The notes beneath the pieces are model-generated. The model made no database searches. It saw only the letters and a program-made list of their open reading frames with translations, and had not been told where the DNA came from. DNA of 8,064 bases from Chloroflexota bacterium (lineage in GTDB: Bacteria > Chloroflexota > Dehalococcoidia > GIF9 > UBA5629), in contig VGOF01000060.1 of the NCBI GenBank assembly GCA_016875975.1, positions 1-8,064 of the forward strand, in the 5' to 3' direction. Both the position numbers and the translations under genes were made by a program. Shown piece after piece: positions 1 to 5,737 of the stretch; position 1 is the first letter of the stretch, and each line of letters starts with the position of its first letter.

Positions 1-79
1 GCAGGGAAGCAGCCGCTATGCTGAGGCAGAGTACTATTATTAGAGCGTAAGAGAGAATTAGCCGTGTGCGCAGACTCAT
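1..79 (-). CDS. Sensor histidine kinase, N-terminal fragment (runs off the left edge)
   Basis: The reverse strand from an ATG at 79 encodes 26 residues before the window ends. They begin MSLRTRLILSYALIIV and continue into a hydrophobic stretch. The short basic start (R4, R6) followed directly by a membrane helix is typical of the first transmembrane segment of membrane-bound sensor kinases. A purine-rich Shine-Dalgarno sequence (AGAGGA, 84-89) precedes the ATG. The gene starts 26 nt after the stop of the response regulator, in the usual co-transcribed order regulator then kinase. The kinase would autophosphorylate on a histidine and pass the phosphate to that regulator. None of the catalytic domains (HisKA, HATPase) lies inside the window, so the identification rests on the N-terminus and on context. 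Another membrane protein is possible. Confidence 0.72.
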   Translation of the reverse strand, partial: MSLRTRLILSYALIIVLCLSIAAASL

Positions 80-105
80 TATGTCCTCTTTCAAATTTAG
101 AGCAT

Positions 106-789
106 CTATTCTGTTATTGTGAGGGATGTCAGCTTGTAGCCAACACCTCGTAGTGTCTCAATGGAGACATTGCTACCTTCCAGCTTGTCACGTAGATGGT
201 TAATGTGAATGTCTACAGTTCGAGTCTCGCCGTAATAGTCGGTTTCCCAGACAATCCCCAGGAGTTGTTCTCTGGTGAGGACGATACCGAAGTTCTGTGC
301 CAGCGCTTTTAGCAGGTCGAATTCCTTGGTGCGCAATTTCACAGGTTTGCCTTCTATGGTTGCCTCTCGACGCGCTGGGTCTATGTGCAGGTTGCCTATT
401 TCTATGACCTCTCCTGGTTTATGCCCAGACTGGTAGCGGCGCAATATAGCTTTGACCCTGGCCACCAGTTCTCGCGGGTTGAAGGGCTTGGTGAGGTAGT
501 CGTCAGCTCCCAACTCCAGCCCAATAATCTTGTCCACATCTTCTTTGCGGGCGGTGAGCATGAGAATGGGGACATCGCTTTTCTTCCGTATCTCACGGCA
601 GACGTCGAAGCCGTCGATGTCGGGCAACATCAGGTCGAGGACGATGAGGGAAGGCTTGGAGATGGTTATCCTGGCTAGGGCATCCTTTCCGCAGCCTACG
701 CCATCTACGCGGTGCCCTTCTTTTTCCAGGTAGAGCTTTGCCAGTTCCAGGATATTAGGCTCGTCATCAACTACCAGGATAGTCGTCAT
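106..789 (-). CDS. OmpR/PhoB-family two-component response regulator
   Basis: This is a 227-residue DNA-binding response regulator. The receiver domain (about residues 2-118) shows the acidic pair D8-D9, the phospho-acceptor D52 in LDLMLP, the switch T79 in LTA and the conserved K101 in TKPF. A winged-helix effector domain (about 128-222) has the usual recognition-helix region RTVDIHINHLRDKLE and ends RGVGYKL. Length and layout are normal for the family. I start it at the ATG at 789 rather than the in-frame ATG at 822, for two reasons. MTTILVVDDEP is the canonical N-terminus and has AGGGG six bases upstream, and the 822 ATG overlaps a perfect TATAAT box and has no ribosome binding site. The downstream gene is the cognate sensor kinase. 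The upstream genes encode two exported proteins that may be targets. The signal sensed cannot be told from the sequence. Confidence 0.96.
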   Translation of the reverse strand: MTTILVVDDEPNILELAKLYLEKEGHRVDGVGCGKDALARITISKPSLIVLDLMLPDIDGFDVCREIRKKSDVPILMLTARKEDVDKIIGLELGADDYLTKPFNPRELVARVKAILRRYQSGHKPGEVIEIGNLHIDPARREATIEGKPVKLRTKEFDLLKALAQNFGIVLTREQLLGIVWETDYYGETRTVDIHINHLRDKLEGSNVSIETLRGVGYKLTSLTITE

Positions 790-820
790 ATTGTGCCCCT
801 GTCTTCCGGACGCTTGATTC

Positions 821-826
821 ATTATA
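821..826 (-). promoter_or_regulatory. -10 box of the response regulator promoter
   Basis: On the minus strand this reads TATAAT, a perfect -10 hexamer. Transcription would start near 814 and give a leader of about 25 nt to the ATG at 789. No recognisable -35 box lies 16-18 bp upstream, so the promoter may need an activator, or the match may be chance. It lies between the hairpin at 858-893 and the gene, as expected if the two-component genes have their own promoter. Confidence 0.45.
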
Positions 827-857
827 ACTTAAAGGTTCTCTGTATGCTTTCTATGTG

Positions 858-893
858 AAAGTGGCAAGCCAGGCATGTCCAGCTTGCCACTTT
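858..893 (-). terminator. Hairpin between the exported-protein unit and the two-component genes
   Basis: A 12-bp perfect stem (858-869 paired with 882-893, core GTGGCAAGC/GCTTGCCAC) encloses a 12-nt loop. It lies 22 bp after the stop codon of the repeat protein in the direction of transcription. Only three T residues follow the GC-rich part on either strand, so the U-tract is short and termination may be partial. Partial read-through would link the exported-protein genes to the regulator genes. Confidence 0.5.
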
Positions 894-915
894 AGCTGTC
901 CCAGTCCCCCGGGAC

Positions 916-1815
916 CTACGGCAGCATTGGTAGCTTTGGAATGTCAGGTCGTGACTGTATCCAGGCTTTGTAAGCGTTTGCCTGTTGCTGGGTGAGCACA
1001 CCTTGTCCTACCAACTCTTGTAGCCTGGTATCAAGGGCTTGTCCTCTCATTTCGCTTTGTGCCTGTTCGAAGGCATCTACCAGCTTCTGCTTGTCGATAC
1101 CCAAAATGCTGGCTACGCGAGTCATCAGGGCATCACGGTTTTCCTTGGCTTTCTGTACTTGGAACTGGCGGACTTTGAGCAGGGTTCCAGGTGTGTCCTG
1201 AGGTCTTGACTTGATCCACGACTGAAACTGGCTGGCCTGTTCCTGAGTGATCATGCCGTCTTCCAGTAGCTTTTTCATGTTCCTGGGGCCGACCTTGGGC
1301 AGGTCAGGCCTGGACTCGAACCAGGATTTGTATGTGTCAGCCTGTTCCTGGGTTAATATGCCCTCCTCGACCAGTCTTTCGTCTTTGGAAGGCTGTATTT
1401 CGGGAATGTCTGGTCTCGATTCTTGCCAAGCCTTCAGGGCGTTTGCCTGTGCCTGGGTTATCTTTCCATCTTCGATGAGCTTCTTGATTTGTTTTGGGCC
1501 AACCGCAGGGACGTCAGGCCTGGATTCCAGCCATGCCTTGAGCTGGTTTGCCTGTTGCTGGGTGAGGGTGCCAGCGGTTATCAGCTCGCCAAGCCTTTGG
1601 TCGAAAGCTTCTTCAAGTTGCTCCTGCTGAGCCTGTTTGAAGGCGTTTCCCAGCTTTTGCTGGTCTATGTCCAATATGTCAGCGACTCTTGCCAACAAAG
1701 CTGCTCGCCTCTCAGGGACCTGGTCTCCTGGCTGGGCGAGTGCTATCCCAGTGGTACCGATTATTAGGATGATGGCTAGTAATGGTGCGATAGCGAACTT
1801 GAATATTTTGCGCAT
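916..1815 (-). CDS. Exported 35-residue-repeat helical protein, function unknown
   Basis: I do not recognise a named family for this 299-residue protein. Residues 1-27 form a signal peptide (MRKIFK, hydrophobic core, then ALA as a likely signal peptidase I site). The mature part is built from two modules. Module A (42-63 and 232-253) has the pattern RVA-IL-ID-QKL--AF-QAQ. Module B has the pattern L---G-(L/I)TQ-QA---K-W--SRPD-P and appears five times, with SRP at residues 98, 133, 168, 203 and 288. The first four copies are spaced exactly 35 residues apart. The order is A-B-B-B-B-A-B, and both A modules begin exactly 56 residues before the next SRP. Each B unit looks like a helical hairpin, somewhat like SHOCT or DUF2680-type two-helix motifs. 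There is no transmembrane anchor, lipobox or sortase signal. The ATG at 1815 has TGGAGGT seven bases upstream. The gene follows the exported protein from 2330 by 35 bp, so the two are probably co-transcribed. Confidence 0.88.
   Translation of the reverse strand: MRKIFKFAIAPLLAIILIIGTTGIALAQPGDQVPERRAALLARVADILDIDQQKLGNAFKQAQQEQLEEAFDQRLGELITAGTLTQQQANQLKAWLESRPDVPAVGPKQIKKLIEDGKITQAQANALKAWQESRPDIPEIQPSKDERLVEEGILTQEQADTYKSWFESRPDLPKVGPRNMKKLLEDGMITQEQASQFQSWIKSRPQDTPGTLLKVRQFQVQKAKENRDALMTRVASILGIDKQKLVDAFEQAQSEMRGQALDTRLQELVGQGVLTQQQANAYKAWIQSRPDIPKLPMLP
919..1692 (-). repeat. Coding tandem repeat with a 105-bp period (A-B-B-B-B-A-B modules)
   Basis: This is the DNA encoding the repeated modules of the exported helical protein. 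Four B units are in phase at 105 bp. A second A-B pair at the 3' end repeats the first A-B pair. A 21-nt stretch is identical between 976-996 and 1546-1566 (B units five and one), so terminal units have stayed alike or been homogenised by recombination. Copy number could vary between strains. Confidence 0.85.
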
Positions 1816-1819
1816 TTGA

Positions 1820-1829
1820 TTACCTCCAT
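1820..1829 (-). promoter_or_regulatory. Strong ribosome binding site of the repeat protein
   Basis: The minus strand carries ATGGAGGTAA, a strong match to the Shine-Dalgarno core, with GGAGGT about seven bases before the ATG at 1815. It fixes the start and suggests efficient translation. Confidence 0.8.
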
Positions 1830-1850
1830 TTGGTTGTCACTGATATTGTT

Positions 1851-2330
1851 CTATGGGCCAACGGTCAGGAATTTGCCGAAGTTGTTGTTTTCCCACTGGC
1901 CTGGTTTGCCATTGATGGTGTAGGCCCCATGGCCCCAGAGCATGGCTTTGCCGCGTCCCTTGGCTTGCAGGTCGACATTCACGCCGGCGATTATGACGCG
2001 CATACTACTCCCTTTGATATGGGCGTTGCCATGCACACCTGAGTACTGAACCCATCCGTCGGCAAACCGCTTCATGGAGCCGTAGCCGGTCACCTCGATT
2101 TTGGCATCGCCGTTGAGGTCCTTTACCCACAGTACACCATTGCCGCTAAGGTCTATGATGCCTTTCCCTGACAATGCGGCTATCCCATCCCCTTGTGCGC
2201 TGAGTTTGCCGATGCCTGCCACTTTGGCATCGGCTTCAGCACCGGCGTCGCCAGCTAGCACTGCTGGGGCGAAGCCGAGGCTGACTACCACTAGCATCGT
2301 GGCTAGCAGTAGGCTAAGCGTTCTCTTCAT
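1851..2330 (-). CDS. Small exported glycine-octad beta-rich protein, function unknown
   Basis: This 159-residue protein belongs to no named family that I can identify. The first 26 residues (MKRTLSLLLATML...VLA) are a clear signal peptide with AVLA before the likely cut at G27. The mature protein has no long hydrophobic segment. It is built from short beta-strand-like blocks separated by glycine turns. GxG or G positions recur every eight residues (47/49, 55/57, 63/65; 74, 82; 84, 92; 125, 133, 141), which suggests a beta-solenoid or GIN-like stacked fold. The start at 2330 is chosen over the in-frame ATG at 2375 because AAGGAGGTG lies just upstream and the signal peptide begins there; the extra 15 residues of the longer form would disrupt it. 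It is the first gene of a unit with the helical repeat protein. Its role (adhesin, surface layer or envelope sensor ligand) is unknown. Confidence 0.87.
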   Translation of the reverse strand: MKRTLSLLLATMLVVVSLGFAPAVLAGDAGAEADAKVAGIGKLSAQGDGIAALSGKGIIDLSGNGVLWVKDLNGDAKIEVTGYGSMKRFADGWVQYSGVHGNAHIKGSSMRVIIAGVNVDLQAKGRGKAMLWGHGAYTINGKPGQWENNNFGKFLTVGP

Positions 2331-2335
2331 TTTGC

Positions 2336-2343
2336 ACCTCCTT
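2336..2343 (-). promoter_or_regulatory. Shine-Dalgarno site that fixes the 2330 start
   Basis: The minus strand reads AGGAGGTG a few bases before the ATG at 2330, close to a perfect anti-Shine-Dalgarno match. It lies inside the longer reading frame from 2375 and argues that the longer frame is not the real start. Confidence 0.8.
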
Positions 2344-2393
2344 TTTGGCTGGAAGTTTGGAAAGCTTGACTCCAACTTCGGAGCCTAGCATTC

Positions 2394-2399
2394 AGTATA
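2394..2399 (-). promoter_or_regulatory. Candidate -10 box for the exported-protein unit
   Basis: The minus strand reads TATACT, five of six matches to TATAAT, which would give a start near 2387 and a leader of about 57 nt. There is no acceptable -35 hexamer at 15-18 bp (the 17-bp position reads AAATCA), a pattern seen in promoters that depend on an upstream-bound activator. An alternative promoter using the TTTACA at 2442-2447 as -35 and CAAAAT at 2419-2424 as -10 (17-bp spacer) cannot be excluded. Confidence 0.4.
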
Positions 2400-2430
2400 G
2401 GAGGCAATTGTTGTCTTGATTTTGTCTGTC

Positions 2431-2452
2431 TGTAAAATCTTTGTAAAAAGTT
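2431..2452 (-). promoter_or_regulatory. Two tandem 11-bp repeats, candidate response-regulator binding site
   Basis: Read on the minus strand, two adjacent 11-mers, AACTTTTTACA and AAGATTTTACA, match at nine of eleven positions. OmpR/PhoB-family regulators bind as dimers to direct repeats with 11-bp periodicity, and TTTACA-type cores resemble the PhoP box known from Bacillus. The pair is centred about 54 bp upstream of the start predicted from the -10 box at 2394-2399. Binding by the regulator at 106-789 is inference from proximity and repeat geometry. Confidence 0.45.
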
Positions 2453-2505
2453 TGCCGGAACTGGCTAGCGTGGGGGTGGCTTCTGCGAATTAGCAAAGGG
2501 TTGGG

Positions 2506-3255
2506 CTATTTTCTGATGTTGAAGGCATAGGAGCAGGCGGCGACCATACCGGCTGCGAAGGCGAGCAGTATCAGGATTTCGAACTGCATCGGTATTATCA
2601 AGTTTTCGCCGAAGGTTGCCCAGCGCAGTGCGTCTACGCCGTAGGTCAAGGGGTTGGCATAACTAAAGGTCTTGAGCCAGCCTGGGGCGGAGGTTAAGGG
2701 GAAAAGGGCACCGCTGGTGAAGAACAAAGGCATTATCACTAAACTCATGATGAAATTGAAACCTTCCATGCTGGTGATGAGTGAGGCGATGAGCAATCCG
2801 ATGCACACCAGGCCGATGGCTATTATGAGCATCACTGGGAGAAGTATTACTGCAGACAAGGGCGACAGGTGAACTCCTACCAGGAAGGAAAGCGGCAGCA
2901 GTATGGCACCTTGAATCAGTGCGCTGGTGCCGCTGCCCAGTGCCTTGCCGATGACGATGGACGTGCGTGAGACCGGCGCTACCAGTATCTCTTTGAGAAA
3001 GCCGAATTCCCTGTCCCAGATGACCGAGACACCTGACCACACTGAGGAAAACAGCAGGGTCATGCCCACTATACCTGGGAACATGAAAGTCTGGTAGTTC
3101 TCCACGTTGCCTATCTGCATACCGCGCATACCCCCGCCGAAGACCAGGAGCCAGAGCAGAGGCATTATCAGGGCAGAGATAATCCTCGATTTCTCGCGCC
3201 AGTACCTGAGGATTTCCAGGTGCCATAACCCGTATATCTTCTTAAGCTCGCTCAT
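2506..3255 (-). CDS. ABC-2 type transporter permease (DrrB-like)
   Basis: This 249-residue integral membrane protein forms the channel of an ABC exporter. It has about six hydrophobic segments (near residues 25-42, 57-79, 105-128, 136-160, 165-187 and 225-245). It also carries two family landmarks: the cytoplasmic coupling region around DREFGFLKEILVAPVSR (81-97) and the NPLTYGVDALR segment (201-211) before the last helix. Length is typical of DrrB/NodJ-type permeases. Its ATG overlaps the TGA of the ATPase gene by four bases (ATGA), which implies translational coupling and a single transporter. Substrates of this family include drugs, lipids and polysaccharides. The sequence does not say which applies here. 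Confidence 0.93.
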   Translation of the reverse strand: MSELKKIYGLWHLEILRYWREKSRIISALIMPLLWLLVFGGGMRGMQIGNVENYQTFMFPGIVGMTLLFSSVWSGVSVIWDREFGFLKEILVAPVSRTSIVIGKALGSGTSALIQGAILLPLSFLVGVHLSPLSAVILLPVMLIIAIGLVCIGLLIASLITSMEGFNFIMSLVIMPLFFTSGALFPLTSAPGWLKTFSYANPLTYGVDALRWATFGENLIIPMQFEILILLAFAAGMVAACSYAFNIRK

Positions 3256-4244
3256 CTGCGGGACATCAGCCTCATGTGCATTTTCAGAGATGATTCAGGC
3301 TCGTCTGCCCTTATTTCCCTACCGGTGTAATGCAGGAAGACATCGTTCAGAGTGGGCCGGTGTACCGATACTGAGTTCACCTGAACGCCGATTTCCGTGG
3401 CTATTTTGATTAGCCGTGGGACGAGCTTTTCGGCATCGGGAACGGTGAGCCTGAGATTGCCATCGCTGGCCTCTATCCTGGGTGCGATTTTCAATGCGGT
3501 CAACTTGTCGGCCAGCTTCTCTGGTTGGGTAGAGCTAATTGATATGACATCGCCTTTGAGGGTGCTTTTGAGATTGGTTGGGGTGTCGATGACCTTGATC
3601 TTGCCGTAGTCGATGATGGCTATGCGGGCGCATAAGCGTTCAGCCTCCTCCATGTAATGGGTGGTGAGCACGATTGTTATTTGCGCTTCCCTGGCCAGGT
3701 TCTCGATGTATGCCCACATGTGTTCTCTGGTCTGGGGGTCGAGGCCCAGTGTAGGTTCATCCAGGAAGAGCACCTTGGGGCTGTGAAGCAGGCCTCTGGC
3801 AAGTTCCAGGCGCCTCCGCATACCGCCGGAGTATAATTTCATGCGGTCATCTGCCCTGTCTTCCAGCCCGACTAGCTCAAGGACTTCTGCCACGCGTTTC
3901 CTGGTCAGGGCCGAAGGCATATCATAGAGGCAGGCGTGAAGTTGGAGGTTCTCCTTGCCGGTGAGGCGGCTGTCTATGCTGGGGTCCTGGAAGACAATGC
4001 CGATGCTTTTTCTGACCGCCGCCGGCTGTTTCAATATGTCGAAACCATTTACCGAGGCGGTGCCTGACGTGGGGTTGACGATGGTGCAGAGCATGGATAA
4101 GGCTGTGGTCTTGCCAGCTCCGTTGGGGCCCAGTAAACCGAACACCTCGCCATAGCCGATGTCAAGGTTCAGGTGGTCAACAGCAACCAGTCCGTTGTAT
4201 TTCTTGGTCAGCTCTATGGTTTTAATGGCGAACTGCGTTTTCAT
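3252..4244 (-). CDS. ABC transporter ATP-binding protein (DrrA-like exporter ATPase)
   Basis: This 330-residue ATPase would power the permease encoded directly downstream. All nucleotide-binding motifs are intact: Walker A GPNGAGKT (39-46), Q-loop Q86, signature SGGMR (139-143), Walker B VLFLDEP (158-164, E163 catalytic), D-loop GLDP (167-170) and the H-loop histidine H196 in TTHYMEE. About 130 residues follow the H-loop, ending with the VHRPTLNDVFLHYTGRE segment typical of the C-terminal extension of DrrA/CcmA-like exporter ATPases (DUF4162 type). No good Shine-Dalgarno sequence precedes the ATG at 4244, but the N-terminus fits the family. The gene lies 128 bp after glyA on the same strand. 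No membrane-fusion or third subunit is present, so a simple two-gene exporter is likely. Drug resistance is only one possible role. Confidence 0.96.
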   Translation of the reverse strand: MKTQFAIKTIELTKKYNGLVAVDHLNLDIGYGEVFGLLGPNGAGKTTALSMLCTIVNPTSGTASVNGFDILKQPAAVRKSIGIVFQDPSIDSRLTGKENLQLHACLYDMPSALTRKRVAEVLELVGLEDRADDRMKLYSGGMRRRLELARGLLHSPKVLFLDEPTLGLDPQTREHMWAYIENLAREAQITIVLTTHYMEEAERLCARIAIIDYGKIKVIDTPTNLKSTLKGDVISISSTQPEKLADKLTALKIAPRIEASDGNLRLTVPDAEKLVPRLIKIATEIGVQVNSVSVHRPTLNDVFLHYTGREIRADEPESSLKMHMRLMSRR

Positions 4245-4372
4245 GTGCTGTAAGTTGTCTCTGGATATGCTCGAGGCAACCGGCGCTAATTCTATCTCAT
4301 TTTTTGCTGCGAGGCATTATGGGGTTAAGGGAGATGGTTTGTAGCGTTGTGTTTGGGGCAATGTTCTAAAGG
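4245..4372. other. Intergenic gap between glyA and the ABC exporter
   Basis: These 128 bp hold no convincing gene. I see no strong hairpin followed by a T-tract to end the glyA transcript. The only promoter-like element on the minus strand is a TAGAAT hexamer with no good -35 partner. The exporter could be transcribed by read-through from glyA or from a promoter I cannot recognise. Confidence 0.5.
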
Positions 4373-5614
4373 CTAGTCGATTCCAGGAATGGGGAAGCGG
4401 CTACACAGAGTAGCTACTTCCTTTTTAACTTCTGCCTGGACTTTCTTGTCGCCCAGATGTGACAGCACCTTCTTAATCAGGGATGCTACCTGTTTTATCT
4501 CTTCTTTGCCTAAGCCCCTGGTGGTTACTGCGGGCGTACCCAGGCGGATGCCGCTGGCAGTTTGTGGGGGACGGGTGTCGAAGGGTATGGCATTCCTGTT
4601 TACCAGTATTCCGGTGGCTTCCAAGGCTTCCTGGGCTTCCCTTCCGGTTATCCCTTTGGGGGTCAGGTCAATCAGGACGATGTGGTTGTCGGTACCGCCA
4701 GAGACCAGGCGCAAGCCGTCTTTCTGCAGCTCGTCAGCTAGTACCGATGCGTTCTCCAGAACCGCTTTCTGGTACTTGGCAAACTCTGGCTGGAGAGCCT
4801 CGAAAAAGGCGACCGCCTTGGCAGCTATAGCATGCATCAAAGGCCCCCCCTGCATTGTGGGGAACACGGCGGCGTCGATTTGCCCTGCCAGCTCGTTGCC
4901 ACAGAGGATGAATCCGCTTCGTGGGCCACGTAGGGTCTTATGGGTTGAAGAAGTGACAAAGTGGGCATGGGGGACAGGTGAGGGGTGGAGATTAGTAGCT
5001 ACCAGCCCTGCCAGGTGTGCCATGTCTGCAATGAGCATAGCGCCGGCGGCATCAGCGATTTGGCGGAAGCGCTTGAAGTCCACAATCCTGGGGTAAGCGC
5101 TGGCACCAGCGATAATCATCTTGGGTTTGTGTTTCCTGGCCAGTTTTTCTATTTCGTCATAGTCCAGTCTTTCTGTCTCACGGTCAACTCCGTAGGAGAC
5201 GAACCTGTACCATTTCCCCGAGAAGTTGGCCGGAGCGCCGTGGGTTAGATGCCCGCCGTGGCTCAGTGTCATCCCCATTACTTTGTCGCCTGGCTCCAAC
5301 AGGGCAAAGTAGACAGCCATGTTAGCCTGGCTGCCGCTGTGGGGCTGAACATTGGCATGCTCGGCCTTGAACAGCTTCTTTGCTCTTTCGATAGCCAGCG
5401 TCTCGACGGCATCGATGTTTGGGCAGCCGGCATAATAGCGGCGACCGGGGTAGCCTTCGGCATACTTATTGGTCAGGACAGAGCCTTGTGCCTGGAGTAC
5501 CGCCTTGCTGGCGTAGTTCTCAGCGGCAATGAGGTTGATGGTTTGTTTCTGGTGCTTTGCCTCTTGCTCGATGATGCGAGAGATTTCCATATCTTGGGGG
5601 GATTTGTAACTCAA
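4373..5614 (-). CDS. glyA: Serine hydroxymethyltransferase
   Basis: This cytoplasmic PLP enzyme interconverts serine plus tetrahydrofolate with glycine plus 5,10-methylene-tetrahydrofolate, and so supplies one-carbon units. At 413 residues it is of normal bacterial length. Landmarks are LIAAENYAS (28-36), TNKYAEGYPGRRYYAG (48-63), the glycine-rich THGAP region (124-128), D197 in ADMAHLAG, the PLP lysine K226 in STHKTLRGPRSG, and GIRLGTPAVTTRG near the C-terminus. The start at 5614 is a TTG codon. I prefer it to the ATG at 5590 because GGAG lies nine bases upstream, the residues from 5614 match the usual length of the SHMT N-terminus, the ATG has no ribosome binding site, and a strong promoter starts transcripts just upstream. 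It is divergent from the lipoprotein cluster. It resembles Dehalococcoides GlyA from memory. Confidence 0.98.
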   Translation of the reverse strand: MSYKSPQDMEISRIIEQEAKHQKQTINLIAAENYASKAVLQAQGSVLTNKYAEGYPGRRYYAGCPNIDAVETLAIERAKKLFKAEHANVQPHSGSQANMAVYFALLEPGDKVMGMTLSHGGHLTHGAPANFSGKWYRFVSYGVDRETERLDYDEIEKLARKHKPKMIIAGASAYPRIVDFKRFRQIADAAGAMLIADMAHLAGLVATNLHPSPVPHAHFVTSSTHKTLRGPRSGFILCGNELAGQIDAAVFPTMQGGPLMHAIAAKAVAFFEALQPEFAKYQKAVLENASVLADELQKDGLRLVSGGTDNHIVLIDLTPKGITGREAQEALEATGILVNRNAIPFDTRPPQTASGIRLGTPAVTTRGLGKEEIKQVASLIKKVLSHLGDKKVQAEVKKEVATLCSRFPIPGID

Positions 5615-5619
5615 TTTCT

Positions 5620-5635
5620 GATACTCCGAAGTATC
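5620..5635 (-). promoter_or_regulatory. Hairpin at the 5' end of the glyA transcript containing its ribosome binding site
   Basis: The minus strand reads GATACT-TCGG-AGTATC, a perfect 6-bp stem with a 4-nt loop. The predicted transcription start is near 5635, so the hairpin would be the first thing transcribed. The GGAG used for the TTG start at 5614 lies in the loop and 3' arm, so folding could limit ribosome access or protect the 5' end. Regulation by this hairpin is inference. Confidence 0.5.
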
Positions 5636-5641
5636 CGTAGC

Positions 5642-5670
5642 ATAATACCACCTGGCTAGATTCAGGTCAA
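5642..5670 (-). promoter_or_regulatory. glyA promoter (TTGACC-N17-TATTAT, extended -10)
   Basis: On the minus strand a -35 box TTGACC (5665-5670) is separated by exactly 17 bp from a -10 box TATTAT (5642-5647), preceded by TGG as an extended -10. Both hexamers match five of six positions. The predicted start is about 5635, 21 bases before the TTG start codon of glyA. Confidence 0.78.
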
Positions 5671-5675
5671 CAAGA

Positions 5676-5705
5676 TTGCCAAAAGAGTGGGGGACATATT
5701 ATACT
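5676..5705 (+). promoter_or_regulatory. Promoter of the lipoprotein cluster (TTGCCA-N18-TATACT)
   Basis: A -35 box TTGCCA (5676-5681) and a -10 box TATACT (5700-5705) are spaced by 18 bp, with a start expected near 5712. The -35 lies six bases from the divergent -35 of glyA, so the two promoters are back to back and polymerases could interfere. The -10 region shares ten bases (TATTATACTT) with the promoter before the 6690 gene. Confidence 0.6.
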
Positions 5706-5737
5706 TCTGAGTTGTTGATTCCGAGGAGGAAGCTAGC

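Noticed and set aside
790..822. Longer N-terminus for the response regulator starting at the ATG at 822
   Set aside because: That ATG lies within a TATAAT box, has no ribosome binding site, and adds 11 residues that do not belong to the receiver fold.
839..860. A possible second 11-bp repeat pair (TTTCACATAGA, AAGCATACAGA) upstream of the response regulator -10 box, suggesting autoregulation
   Set aside because: The two 11-mers match at only six of eleven positions, the TACA-like cores are not in 11-bp phase, and the segment overlaps the hairpin at 858-893.
1247..1630. Open frame of 127 codons on the plus strand across the repeat protein gene
   Set aside because: It is an antisense shadow caused by the repeated codons of the real gene, with no ribosome binding site and no recognisable protein features.
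2331..2375. Longer N-terminus for the beta-rich exported protein from the ATG at 2375
   Set aside because: It would place a near-perfect Shine-Dalgarno sequence inside the coding region and put 15 polar residues before the signal peptide.
2453..2505. Possible terminator after the ABC permease gene
   Set aside because: Only a four-base stem with a wobble pair can be formed around GCCGGAACTGGC, and it is not followed by a T-run in the direction of transcription.
4389..5096. Open frame of 235 codons on the plus strand inside glyA
   Set aside because: It lies wholly antisense to a complete, well-conserved enzyme, and its translation is Ser/Arg/Pro-rich without domain motifs.
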